A model generated the notes under the pieces. That model saw only the letters and a list, made by a program, of their open reading frames with translations. It did not search any database and was not told the DNA's origin. Made by a program: the position numbers and the translations under genes. Shown piece by piece: positions 8,556-16,532 of a DNA stretch of 41,925 nt (position 1 is the stretch's first letter; each line of letters begins with the position of its first letter). Source of the DNA: Sorangium cellulosum (GTDB taxonomy: Bacteria; Myxococcota_A; Polyangia; Polyangiales; Polyangiaceae); the NCBI RefSeq assembly GCF_001589285.1, contig NZ_JEMA01000581.1:1-41925 (forward strand), read 5' to 3'.

Positions 8556-10154
8556 ATGCCGGGCTACGTCGCCCTCGTCCTCCACGCCCACCTGCCGTAC
8601 GTGCGGCACCCCGAGCACGCCCGTTCGCTCGAGGAGCGCTGGCTCTTCGAGGCGCTCTGGGAGTGCTACCTCCCCTTGCTCGGCGTCCTCGATCGCCTCG
8701 CCGCCGATCGCGTCCTCGCCCCGCTGACCGTCTCCGTCTCGCCGTCGCTCCTCGCGATGCTGCGCGACGAGCTGCTCCTGCGCCGGTTCGAGGATCACCT
8801 CCGCCGGCTCACCGCGCTCGCCGCCCGGGTCGAGGCCCGCTTCGCCGGGAGCGGCTTCGCGCCCGCCGCCGCGTTCTACAGCGCGCGGCTCGCCGACGCG
8901 GCGAGCGCCTGGGCCGCGCTGGGCGGCGACGTCCCCGGCGCCCTGGTCCGCCACGCCCGTGCCGGCCGCATCGAGCTCCTCACCACGGCCGCGACGCACG
9001 CCTACCTGCCCGGCCTGCTCCCCACGCCGGCGTCGATCCGGGCGCAGCTCCGGCTCGGCCGCCGCGCGTTCGCGGCCCTCACCGGCGCGCCCGAGCCCCG
9101 CGGCTTCTGGCTGCCCGAGTGCGCCTACGCGCCGCCCATCGACGCCGAGCTCGCCGCGGCCGGCGTCCGCTTCACCGTGCTCGACGCCCACGCCCTGACG
9201 CTCGCCGCGCCGCCCGCGTCCGCCGGCGCCGCCGTCCCCGTCCTCTCGCCGTCGGGCGTCGCGTGCTTCGGGCGCGACCGCGACAGCGCCCGCGAGGTCT
9301 GGTCGCGCGACGCCGGCTACCCGGGCCACCCTGCCTACCGCGAGTTCTACCGCGACGTCGGGCTCGACCTGCCCGAGCGCGAGCTCGAAGGCGAGATCGG
9401 CCCCGACGGCGTCCGGCTCATGACCGGCCTCAAGCTCCACCGCGTGACAGGGCCCGGCGCCGACAAGGCGCCCTACGACCCGGCCCGCGCGTCCGCGCAG
9501 GCGCGCGCGCACGCCGCGGAGTTCGTGGCCCGCCGCGAGGCCGCGCTCTCGTCGATCCGCGGCGCCGCCGCCCCGCCCATCCTGGTCGCCCCCTACGACG
9601 CCGAGCTCTTCGGTCACTGGTGGCTGGAGGGCCCCGAGTTCCTCGAGCACGCCCTGCGCGGCCTCGCGGCCTCGGCGCGCGCCGTCCCGATCGCGCTCGG
9701 CGCCTACCTCGAGCGCCACCCGCCCGCGGAGGTCGTCGAGCCTGCCGCCTCGACGTGGGGCGAGGGCGGGTTCGGCGCGTTCTGGACCGGCCCGAGCGCG
9801 GCGCGCCTGTGGCGTCACGCCCACCACGCCGAGCGCGCGGTGCTGGACGCGCTCTCGCGTCGCCGCGACGCGGGAGGCCTGCCCGGCCGCGCGCTGGATC
9901 AGGCGATCCGCGAGCTCCTCCTCCTTCAGTCGAGCGACTGGGCGTTCATGATGTCCGCGGGCGAGATGGTCTCTTATGCAGGAGCGCGCGCCCGCGCCCA
10001 CGCGGCCCGAGCACGCCGGCTCGCGGGCCTCGCCCTGCAGCCCTCGGCCGCGGCCGCCGATCTCGCCTGGCTCGACGCCGTCAGCGCGCTCGACCCTTTC
10101 CTCGCCGAGCTCACGGGCCCGGCGCTCCGCGACGCCTTCGATCCGTGGCGCTGA
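8556..10154 (+). CDS. GH57 family 1,4-alpha-glucan branching enzyme
   Basis: This cytosolic enzyme probably introduces alpha-1,6 branches into glycogen-like glucans. The product of 532 residues matches the Thermus/Thermococcus GH57 branching-enzyme type: HAHLPYVRHPE at the N-terminus (His10, His12), the nucleophile region GFWLPECAY with Glu188, and the acid region APYDAELFGHWW with Asp348. In Thermus thermophilus the equivalent residues are Glu184 and Asp353. A helical C-terminal part contains SSDWAFMMSAGEMVSYA, typical of the DUF1957 region of these enzymes. The ATG at 8556 begins directly at the family start; no clear ribosome site precedes it. It is 112 bases after hemC. No glgA or glgP neighbour is seen. 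Confidence 0.9.
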   Translation: MPGYVALVLHAHLPYVRHPEHARSLEERWLFEALWECYLPLLGVLDRLAADRVLAPLTVSVSPSLLAMLRDELLLRRFEDHLRRLTALAARVEARFAGSGFAPAAAFYSARLADAASAWAALGGDVPGALVRHARAGRIELLTTAATHAYLPGLLPTPASIRAQLRLGRRAFAALTGAPEPRGFWLPECAYAPPIDAELAAAGVRFTVLDAHALTLAAPPASAGAAVPVLSPSGVACFGRDRDSAREVWSRDAGYPGHPAYREFYRDVGLDLPERELEGEIGPDGVRLMTGLKLHRVTGPGADKAPYDPARASAQARAHAAEFVARREAALSSIRGAAAPPILVAPYDAELFGHWWLEGPEFLEHALRGLAASARAVPIALGAYLERHPPAEVVEPAASTWGEGGFGAFWTGPSAARLWRHAHHAERAVLDALSRRRDAGGLPGRALDQAIRELLLLQSSDWAFMMSAGEMVSYAGARARAHAARARRLAGLALQPSAAAADLAWLDAVSALDPFLAELTGPALRDAFDPWR

Positions 10155-10527
10155 GTCGCTCTCCCTCACCCCCACCTCATCCCTGCTCCCACGCGCACAG
10201 AGCCTCTCCCCGGGACATGTCATTCCACCCTAATTGAATTATTCTGTGGCGGTATTCTCGCCGTGGCGGCTGACCACCGGCTCCATGCCGCAGCGATCGT
10301 CGGATCCGTGGCGGGCGCGAGCGGCTCGTCCGCCCGCCCCCCGGCGCCTCTGGGCCCGTGTTTCAGCGTTTCCGGCGCGTTTTTCGGGAACATGACCGGC
10401 CATTCACTTTCCCGTTCCATTGCCGCTCGCGGGGCGAAGCAACCTCGAGGACGCCGCGCAGCACGTTTTCCTCGGGCGGGGCAGCACGAAGTGCGAGGCG
10501 GACGTAGACATGGCCCGGAGCACCCCC
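10155..10527. other. Long intergenic stretch before the efflux genes
   Basis: No convincing gene is found here; frames through it have poor third-position bias. It holds a small A+T-rich patch (about 10229-10246) and an ATGACCGGCC sequence at 10392-10401 that repeats half of the palindrome at 10532-10545. Confidence 0.5.
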
Positions 10528-10557
10528 TTGATGACCGGCCGGTCAGCACCCTACTGT
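10528..10557 (+). promoter_or_regulatory. Candidate efflux promoter with palindromic operator
   Basis: TGACCGGCCGGTCA at 10532-10545 is a perfect 14-bp palindrome. It overlaps a TTGATG -35-like box (10528-10533) and fills most of the 18-bp spacer before a weak TACTGT -10-like box (10552-10557). Palindromes with the ACCGGNCGGT type core are common operators of TetR/AcrR repressors, which often control RND pumps; that link is inferred. The adaptor gene starts 65 bases after the -10-like box. No regulator gene is adjacent. Confidence 0.45.
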
Positions 10558-10622
10558 GGTGCCCGCCAGCTTTGCTCCTGGACCGCACCGGCAGGCGCTG
10601 GCAAGAACCGGGCGAACTCCCC

Positions 10623-11918
10623 ATGACACATCCTTCTTGCGGACCCGAGCGCCCTATCGCTCGACGGGTTTTCGGCGCTCGTAGCGTCGCCTCGAATCAC
10701 TCCCGCGCCGCCCTCGTCGCGGCGCTGCTCGCGGCCCTCGCGGTGCCCACGCTGACCGCTTGCCGCAACTCGGACGCGGGCACTCAGCCGGCGCGCGACA
10801 CCGCGGCGCCCCGCGAGAAGCCCGCCGTGCGCTTCGGGAAGGTCACCGCGCGCCCGCTCGCGAAGACGCTCGACGTCAGCGGCACGCTCGTCGCCGACGA
10901 GACGAGCGAGGTGGCCACGCAGGTGGCCGGCCTGGTCCTGAGCGTCGCGGTCGACGTGGGCTCCCGGGTCAAGAAGGGCGACCCGCTCGTCGTGCTCGAC
11001 GCGCGCAACGCCGCGCTCCAGTCGCAGGCGGCCTCCGCCGCCGTCGCGCAGGCCCGCGCCAAGCTCGCGCTGCAGGAAGGGGCGTCGCCGAAGGGGATCG
11101 ATCCCGACCAGGTGCCCGAGGTCCGCGCCGCGAAGCAGAGCATGGAGCTCGCGAAGTCCGAGGCGGAGCGCGTGAAGCAGCTCTACGACCAGGGCGCCGT
11201 CGCGCAGTCGACCTGGGACGCGGCGCGCACGCAGGCGCAGAACGCGGCCGCGCAGTACGACGCCGCGGTCAACGGCATCCGCGCGACGGTCGCGGCGCTC
11301 ACGTCCGCGCAGGCGCAGGCGGGGCTCGCCTCGAAGTCGGTCGCCGACACGACGGTCCGGGCGCCGTTCGACGGCGCCGTCGCCGAGAAGCGGATCAGCG
11401 TCGGCGAGTTCGCGGGCCCGGGCCGCGTCGTCGCGGTCGTGGTCCGCGACAACCCGCTGCGGCTCCGCATCGACGTGCCCGAGTCGGACATCGCGCAGAT
11501 CGAGGTGGGCAAGGCGGTCAGCGTCTCCGTCGCCGCCTTCCCGGGCCGCCTGTTCCCGGGCGTCGTGAAGCGGATCGGCGCGAGCCTCAAGGAGTCGTCG
11601 CGCACGCTCCCCGTCGAGGCCGAGTTCGACAACAGCGAGGGGAAGCTCCGCCCGGGGCTCTTCGCGCAAGGCCAGCTCGCGCTGACCGGCGAGTCAAGAA
11701 CGGCGATCCTCGTGCCCGAGGCGGCGGTCGGCACCTCCGGGACGAGCGCGCGTGTGTTCGTGCGGGCGGGCGATCGCGTGACCGAGCGGCTGGTCAAGAC
11801 GGGCCGCAAGATCGAGGGCCTCGTCGAGGTCATCGGCCCGCTCACCGAGGGCGAAGAGGTCGCGATCGACAAGGTGGACCAGCTCGCGGACGGCATCGAG
11901 GTCGCTGCGGCGCAGTGA
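10623..11918 (+). CDS. RND efflux periplasmic adaptor (membrane fusion) lipoprotein
   Basis: The 431-residue product is the periplasmic adaptor of the pump encoded next. Residues 28-47 form a lipoprotein signal ending in LTAC (Cys47), so it is probably anchored in the inner membrane by lipid. The lipoyl-like half-motifs (VAGLVLSVAVDVGSRVKKGDPLVVLD; second half DTTVRAPFDGAVAEK) flank an alpha-hairpin near residues 130-235, followed by beta-barrel and membrane-proximal domains (PVEAEFDN, LRPGLFAQGQL). ATG 10623 is preferred over upstream starts because the frame before it has no coding character; the basic N-terminus before the signal is long but acceptable. The pump gene begins 43 bases later, and no outer-membrane channel gene is present. 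Confidence 0.9.
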   Translation: MTHPSCGPERPIARRVFGARSVASNHSRAALVAALLAALAVPTLTACRNSDAGTQPARDTAAPREKPAVRFGKVTARPLAKTLDVSGTLVADETSEVATQVAGLVLSVAVDVGSRVKKGDPLVVLDARNAALQSQAASAAVAQARAKLALQEGASPKGIDPDQVPEVRAAKQSMELAKSEAERVKQLYDQGAVAQSTWDAARTQAQNAAAQYDAAVNGIRATVAALTSAQAQAGLASKSVADTTVRAPFDGAVAEKRISVGEFAGPGRVVAVVVRDNPLRLRIDVPESDIAQIEVGKAVSVSVAAFPGRLFPGVVKRIGASLKESSRTLPVEAEFDNSEGKLRPGLFAQGQLALTGESRTAILVPEAAVGTSGTSARVFVRAGDRVTERLVKTGRKIEGLVEVIGPLTEGEEVAIDKVDQLADGIEVAAAQ

Positions 11919-11961
11919 GCCGAGCGCACCGGCGTCTCATTACTGAAGAAAGGTAGCGACC

Positions 11962-14900
11962 ATGCAATGGCTCGCGGCAATCTGCATCCGTAGGCCGGTG
12001 TTCGCCTCGGTGATCGTCCTGCTCCTCACGGTGCTCGGGGCGTTCTCCTACTTCGGCCTCGGCGTGGACCGGTTCCCCAAGGTGGAGTTCCCGTTCATCG
12101 TCGTGACGACGATCCTCCCCGGCGCGGCGCCCGAGGAGGTGGAGACGGAGATCTCCGACAAGCTCGAGTCCGCGGTCAACACCATCAGCGGCATCGACGA
12201 GCTGCGCTCGGTCTCGGTCGAGGGCCTGAGCCAGGTCATGATCTCCTTCCAGCTCGAGAAGGACGTCGACGTGGCCGCGCAGGAGGTCCGGGACAAGGTC
12301 GAGGGCGTCCTCGCCGAGCTCCCGGAGGGCATCGAGCCGCCGGTCGTCGGCAAGCTGGACCCGGACGCCGCCCCGATCCTCACGCTCGCCATCTCGTCCC
12401 CCAAGGCGAACGTCCGCGAGGTGACCGAGTTCGCCGACAAGACGCTGCGGCGCGAGCTGGAGTCGCTCCCCGGGGTCGGCCAGGTGCTGGTCATCGGCGG
12501 CCGCAGCCGCCAGATCAACATCTGGATCGATCCGGAGAGGCTCGAGAAGTACTCGCTGACGGGCGGCGTCGTGGCGCAGGCGCTCGCGAGCCAGAACGTC
12601 GAGGTCCCGGCCGGCCGCATCGAGCAAGGGGGCAGGTCGCTCACGCTGCGGACGCGCGGCCGCGTGCAGTCGGTCGAGCAGATGGCGGACATCGTGCTCG
12701 CGAACCGCGACGGCTACTCCGTCCGGCTCGGCGACGTCGCGGAGGTCCAGGACGGCATGGCAGAGCAGGAGTCGGCCGGCTTCCGCGGCCTCGACCCGGC
12801 CGTGCTCCTCAGCGTCCGCAAGCAGAGCGGGACGAACACCGTCGAGGTCATCGACGGGCTCAAGGCGCGCATCCGCGAGGTCGAGAAGCGCCTCCCCGCG
12901 GGCTACCAGATCGTCATCGCGCGCGATCAGTCGGAGTTCATCAAGAACTCCGTCAACGCCGTGAAGGAGCACCTCGTGCTCGGCGCGCTGCTCGCCGCGA
13001 TCATCGTCGCGCTGTTCCTCGCGAACGCCCGCAGCACGATGATCTCCGCGATCGCCATCCCGACGAGCATCATCTCCACGTTCGCGCTGATGAAGGTGGC
13101 GGGCTTCACGCTCAACGGGATCACGCTCCTCGCGCTGACCCTGGCGGTCGGCATCGTGATCGACGACGCGATCGTCGTCCTCGAGAACTGCTACCGCTGG
13201 ATCGAGGAGAAGGGCTTGAACCCGTGGGAGGCGGCGCTCCAGGGCACGCGGGAGATCGGCCCCGCGGTGCTCGCGACGACGCTCTCGCTGATCGCTGTGT
13301 TCGTCCCCGTCGCGTTCATGAGCGGCATCGTCGGCCGCTTCCTGAACTCGTTCGGCCTCACGATGGCGTTCTCGATCCTGGTGTCGCTGATCGTGAGCTT
13401 CACCCTGACGCCGATGCTGTCGGCGCGGTGGCTGAAGAAGCCGGAGAAGCACGCCGGCCACAGCTCCAAGGAGTCGCGCTTCTACGGGCCCATCGAGCGC
13501 GGCTACATGGCGCTCCTCCGCTGGTCGATGGCGCACCGCTGGGTGATCGTGCTCGCCTCGCTCCTGGCGCTCTTCTCGATCCCGGTGCTGGGCGGCCTCG
13601 CGAAGTTCAACTTCCTCCCGACCGAGGACGAGTCGCAGTTCCAGGTCAGCATCCGCGCCCCCGAGGGCGTGAGCCTCGACGGGACGCGCGTCCTCGCCAC
13701 GCGGCTCGCGTCGGACCTGGAGAAGATCCCGGGCGTGCTCTACACGCTGACGACGATTGGCGACGACCCGCAGAAGACGCCGAACCTCGCCAACATCTAC
13801 GTGAAGCTCAAGCCCGCGAGCGAGCGCGACCTGTCCCAGCAGGACCTCATCGACCGCGCCCGGCGCGAGCTCAAGCCGAAGTTCGACGCGGAGAAGCTCC
13901 GGGCGAACATCGGCCCCGTGCCCGCGTTCTCCGGCGGCCAGAGCGCACAGATCGCCTACCAGGTGCAGGGCCCCGACCTCCAGCGGATCGGCCAGTACTC
14001 CGACGCGTTGCTGGAGAAGCTCAAGGCGATGCCGGGCGTCGTCGACCCGGACACGTCGCTGCTCGTCGGCAAGCCGGAGATCCGGGTGATCATCGACCGC
14101 AAGAAGGCCGCCGATCTCGGCGTGCAGGTCGGCGACGTGGCCAGCACCCTGCGCCTGCTCGTGGGCGGGTACAAGGTGTCGACCTACAACGAGGGCGGCG
14201 AGCAGTACGAGGTGCGCGCGCGCGCGCTGCCGAGCTTCCGCTCGGACAAGGAGGGCCTCGCGAAGATCACGGTGCCCTCGGCCAAGCTCGGCGCCGTCAC
14301 GCTCGACAACGTGGTGACGTTCGCGGAGGGGACCGGCCCGTCGCGCATCGAGCGCTACAACCGCCAGCGGCAGGTCATGCTCACGGCCAACCTGGAGGCG
14401 GGCTACTCGCAGCAGACCGTCGTCCAGGAGCTCGACAAGGCCGTGTCGCAGATGAACCTCGCGTCCGGCTACTCCGCCGGTCCGGTCGGCGCGTCGAAGG
14501 AGCTCGTCAAGATGATGAGGAGCTTCCTTGTCGCCCTCCTCCTGTCGCTCGTCTTCATGTACCTGGTGCTCGCCGCGCAGTTCGAGTCGTGGCTGCACCC
14601 GATCACGATCCTCCTGTCGCTGCCGCTCACGGTGCCGTTCGCGTTCATCGCGGTCATCATCTTCCGGCAGTCGCTCAACATCTTCTCGCTGCTCGGCATC
14701 GTCGTGCTGTTCGGCGTCGTGAAGAAGAACTCGATCCTCCAGATCGACCACACCATCAAGCTGCGCGAGCACGGCCTGCCGCGGGCGCAGGCCATCCTGG
14801 AGGCGAACCGCGACAGGCTCCGGCCGATCCTCATGACCACGCTCGCGTTCGTGGCCGGCATGATCCCGCTGGTCGCCTCGAGCGGCGCCGGCTCGGGGAC

Positions 14901-15183
14901 GAACCGCGCGACCGGGTTCGTGATCATCGGCGGGCAGACGCTGGCGCTCCTCCTGACGCTGCTCGCGACCCCGGTCGCCTACTCGCTCTTCGACGATGCC
15001 TCGTCGTGGCTGAAGCGGGTCCTGCCCTTCATGCGGGGCAGCGACGACCAGGGGGACCCGCGCGGGGCGGGCGGCGCTGCGCCGCCCGGCGGGGGGCCCG
15101 TCGCAGCGGAGCCTCACGGCGCCGCGGCGCGCGTCGCTGTCGCGCACGAGGGCGGCCGGCCGGCGCAGGCCCACCTCGACTGA
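11962..15183 (+). CDS. RND efflux transporter, AcrB/MexB-type inner-membrane pump
   Basis: This proton-driven pump has 1073 residues. The first span is followed by DRFPKVEFPFIVVTT and GAAPEEVETEI, typical of the hydrophobe/amphiphile RND group (HAE). TM4 carries the proton-relay aspartate pair in GIVIDDAIVVLENCYR, and TM helices 5-6 and 10-12 are evident (NGITLLALTLAVG; LLGIVVLFGVVKKNSILQIDH). The two large periplasmic loops are present, giving the usual 12-span duplicated fold. AGGTAGCG before ATG 11962 is a weak ribosome site. The roughly 45 residues after the last span form a Gly/Ala/Pro-rich tail not usual in the family. Substrates cannot be judged from sequence. Confidence 0.93.
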   Translation: MQWLAAICIRRPVFASVIVLLLTVLGAFSYFGLGVDRFPKVEFPFIVVTTILPGAAPEEVETEISDKLESAVNTISGIDELRSVSVEGLSQVMISFQLEKDVDVAAQEVRDKVEGVLAELPEGIEPPVVGKLDPDAAPILTLAISSPKANVREVTEFADKTLRRELESLPGVGQVLVIGGRSRQINIWIDPERLEKYSLTGGVVAQALASQNVEVPAGRIEQGGRSLTLRTRGRVQSVEQMADIVLANRDGYSVRLGDVAEVQDGMAEQESAGFRGLDPAVLLSVRKQSGTNTVEVIDGLKARIREVEKRLPAGYQIVIARDQSEFIKNSVNAVKEHLVLGALLAAIIVALFLANARSTMISAIAIPTSIISTFALMKVAGFTLNGITLLALTLAVGIVIDDAIVVLENCYRWIEEKGLNPWEAALQGTREIGPAVLATTLSLIAVFVPVAFMSGIVGRFLNSFGLTMAFSILVSLIVSFTLTPMLSARWLKKPEKHAGHSSKESRFYGPIERGYMALLRWSMAHRWVIVLASLLALFSIPVLGGLAKFNFLPTEDESQFQVSIRAPEGVSLDGTRVLATRLASDLEKIPGVLYTLTTIGDDPQKTPNLANIYVKLKPASERDLSQQDLIDRARRELKPKFDAEKLRANIGPVPAFSGGQSAQIAYQVQGPDLQRIGQYSDALLEKLKAMPGVVDPDTSLLVGKPEIRVIIDRKKAADLGVQVGDVASTLRLLVGGYKVSTYNEGGEQYEVRARALPSFRSDKEGLAKITVPSAKLGAVTLDNVVTFAEGTGPSRIERYNRQRQVMLTANLEAGYSQQTVVQELDKAVSQMNLASGYSAGPVGASKELVKMMRSFLVALLLSLVFMYLVLAAQFESWLHPITILLSLPLTVPFAFIAVIIFRQSLNIFSLLGIVVLFGVVKKNSILQIDHTIKLREHGLPRAQAILEANRDRLRPILMTTLAFVAGMIPLVASSGAGSGTNRATGFVIIGGQTLALLLTLLATPVAYSLFDDASSWLKRVLPFMRGSDDQGDPRGAGGAAPPGGGPVAAEPHGAAARVAVAHEGGRPAQAHLD

Positions 15184-15258
15184 CCGCACCGGCCGGCTTC
15201 GCTCCGGGGCCGCGGCGCGCCGCGCCAGGCTCCCGGAGCGACAGCGGCGCGGCGACGC

Positions 15259-16416
15259 TCACCCGGGGTCGCCGTGCACCTTGCGCAGGATCACATCCAG
15301 CAGACCGTCGAACGCGTCGCGCATCGCCCAGGCCTGCGCGGCGTTGTCGTCGAGCACGGCGGCCTTGCGGCGGCCCTCGGCGAGCGCCTGCTTCGGGCCC
15401 CTGCACGCGCGGCCGATCCGGCGCTCCATGTCGAGCGCGGCTCCCTCGTAGATGTGATAGCAGGACGCGAAATCTCCCTCGTTGTAGAGCGGCGAGCCGA
15501 CCTGGATCGCGCCGTCCATCGTCCGCGCCAGCACGAGGAGATCGCCCTCCGTACAGCCGCGGAGCACCGAGAGCGCGTGGTGGGGGACCGACCGCTTGAC
15601 GGCCGGGAGCGCGCGCTCCTCCTCGGCCGTCTCGGCCGCGAACGTCGACAGCGGGACGGGATCGGGGCGCACGAGCAGCTTCTTGAGGTAGTCCGCGGGC
15701 ACGCCGAAGTTGAGGTTCTGCCCCTGCGTCGCGACCGCGGCGGCGACGCCGATCACCTCGCCGCGCTCGTTGAACAGCGGCCCGCCCGACGAGCCTGGCG
15801 CGATCGGCGCGGAGATCTGCAGCAGCGTCAGCGCGGGGTCGACAACGCGGACCGCGCTCACGAGGCCGTTCGACACGGTGTCGGCGAGGCCGAGCGGATG
15901 GCCGATCGCGACGACCGGATCGCCAGGGCGGACCGCGAGGCTGTCGCCGAGGGGCAGCAGCGGGAGCTTCCGCGGCGCGTGGATCCGGACGATCGCGAGG
16001 TCGCGCTCCTCGTCGAACGCGAGCACCTCGAGCACCGGGTGCTCGCTCTCGTCCCAGAGGACGACCTTGAGATCCGGGATCCCGGCGATGACGTGGAAAT
16101 TCGTCGCGATCCAGCCGTCCTCGCGGATGAGGAAGCCCGCCCCCAGCGAGCCGTCGCCGCGGATCGTGACGACCGCCGGCGTGGCGCGCGCCGCGATCTG
16201 GGCGGGCGTCATCACGGCGGCGGGCTGCGACGCGGAAGCCGCCGGCTGGCCGGATGAGCCCGCGCCGCAGCCGAGCGCCGCGAGCGCCGCCGCGGCGACG
16301 AGCCCGGAGAGCCGCGGCCAGCCGGGTCGTCGCGGGGGTCGGCCGCGGGAGGGAGGAGCGGCGCAGGGGCGCCGGTCGTCGTCATGGAGCTCGCCTGGCA
16401 GGCTGCGGTGATTCAT
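15259..16416 (-). CDS. Trypsin-like serine protease lipoprotein (HtrA/S1C-like, no PDZ)
   Basis: A 385-residue protein with a lipoprotein-type signal ending in LAALGC (Cys50), so it should be a periplasmic or outer-membrane lipoprotein. The catalytic triad is visible: His108 (ATNFHVIAG), Asp139 (ERDLAIVRI) and Ser210 (PGSSGGPLF), with GHPLG between. Such proteins degrade or process misfolded envelope proteins. Unlike DegP, no PDZ domain follows; instead about 120 residues contain three cysteines (CTEGD, CYHIYEG, ACRGPK) and form an unfamiliar C-terminal domain. GGGGAGCG just upstream of ATG 16416 is a fair ribosome site. The long basic stretch before the signal hints that a later start is possible. 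It converges with the pump gene across a 75-base gap. Confidence 0.85.
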   Translation of the reverse strand: MNHRSLPGELHDDDRRPCAAPPSRGRPPRRPGWPRLSGLVAAAALAALGCGAGSSGQPAASASQPAAVMTPAQIAARATPAVVTIRGDGSLGAGFLIREDGWIATNFHVIAGIPDLKVVLWDESEHPVLEVLAFDEERDLAIVRIHAPRKLPLLPLGDSLAVRPGDPVVAIGHPLGLADTVSNGLVSAVRVVDPALTLLQISAPIAPGSSGGPLFNERGEVIGVAAAVATQGQNLNFGVPADYLKKLLVRPDPVPLSTFAAETAEEERALPAVKRSVPHHALSVLRGCTEGDLLVLARTMDGAIQVGSPLYNEGDFASCYHIYEGAALDMERRIGRACRGPKQALAEGRRKAAVLDDNAAQAWAMRDAFDGLLDVILRKVHGDPG

Positions 16417-16520
16417 GTCGCTCCCCGGGGCGCCGCTCAGGAGCGATCACCCACCACCAAGCGTAACGAAGACCCGTCGGATCGTCTCGCGCGCCCGGAG
16501 AAAATTGAGGCGTGACCGCA

Positions 16521-16526
16521 TATGCT
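16521..16526 (+). promoter_or_regulatory. Candidate -10 box close to the DUF885 start
   Basis: TATGCT (four of six matches to TATAAT) ends 6 bases before GTG 16533, and no Shine-Dalgarno sequence precedes that GTG. No clear -35 box is seen. If used, translation must start at 16533 and not at GTG 16512. Confidence 0.25.
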
Positions 16527-16532
16527 GTCGCG

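Noticed and set aside
10220-10624. Minus-strand frame in the gap before the efflux genes
   Set aside because: No ribosome site, poor third-position bias, Arg/Pro/Ser-rich product without any family feature.
11842-15189. Antisense frame of 1115 codons opposite the RND pump
   Set aside because: It is Arg/Glu/Asp/Leu-rich, low in other residues, and mirrors the third-position bias of the real pump gene; it has no domain signature.
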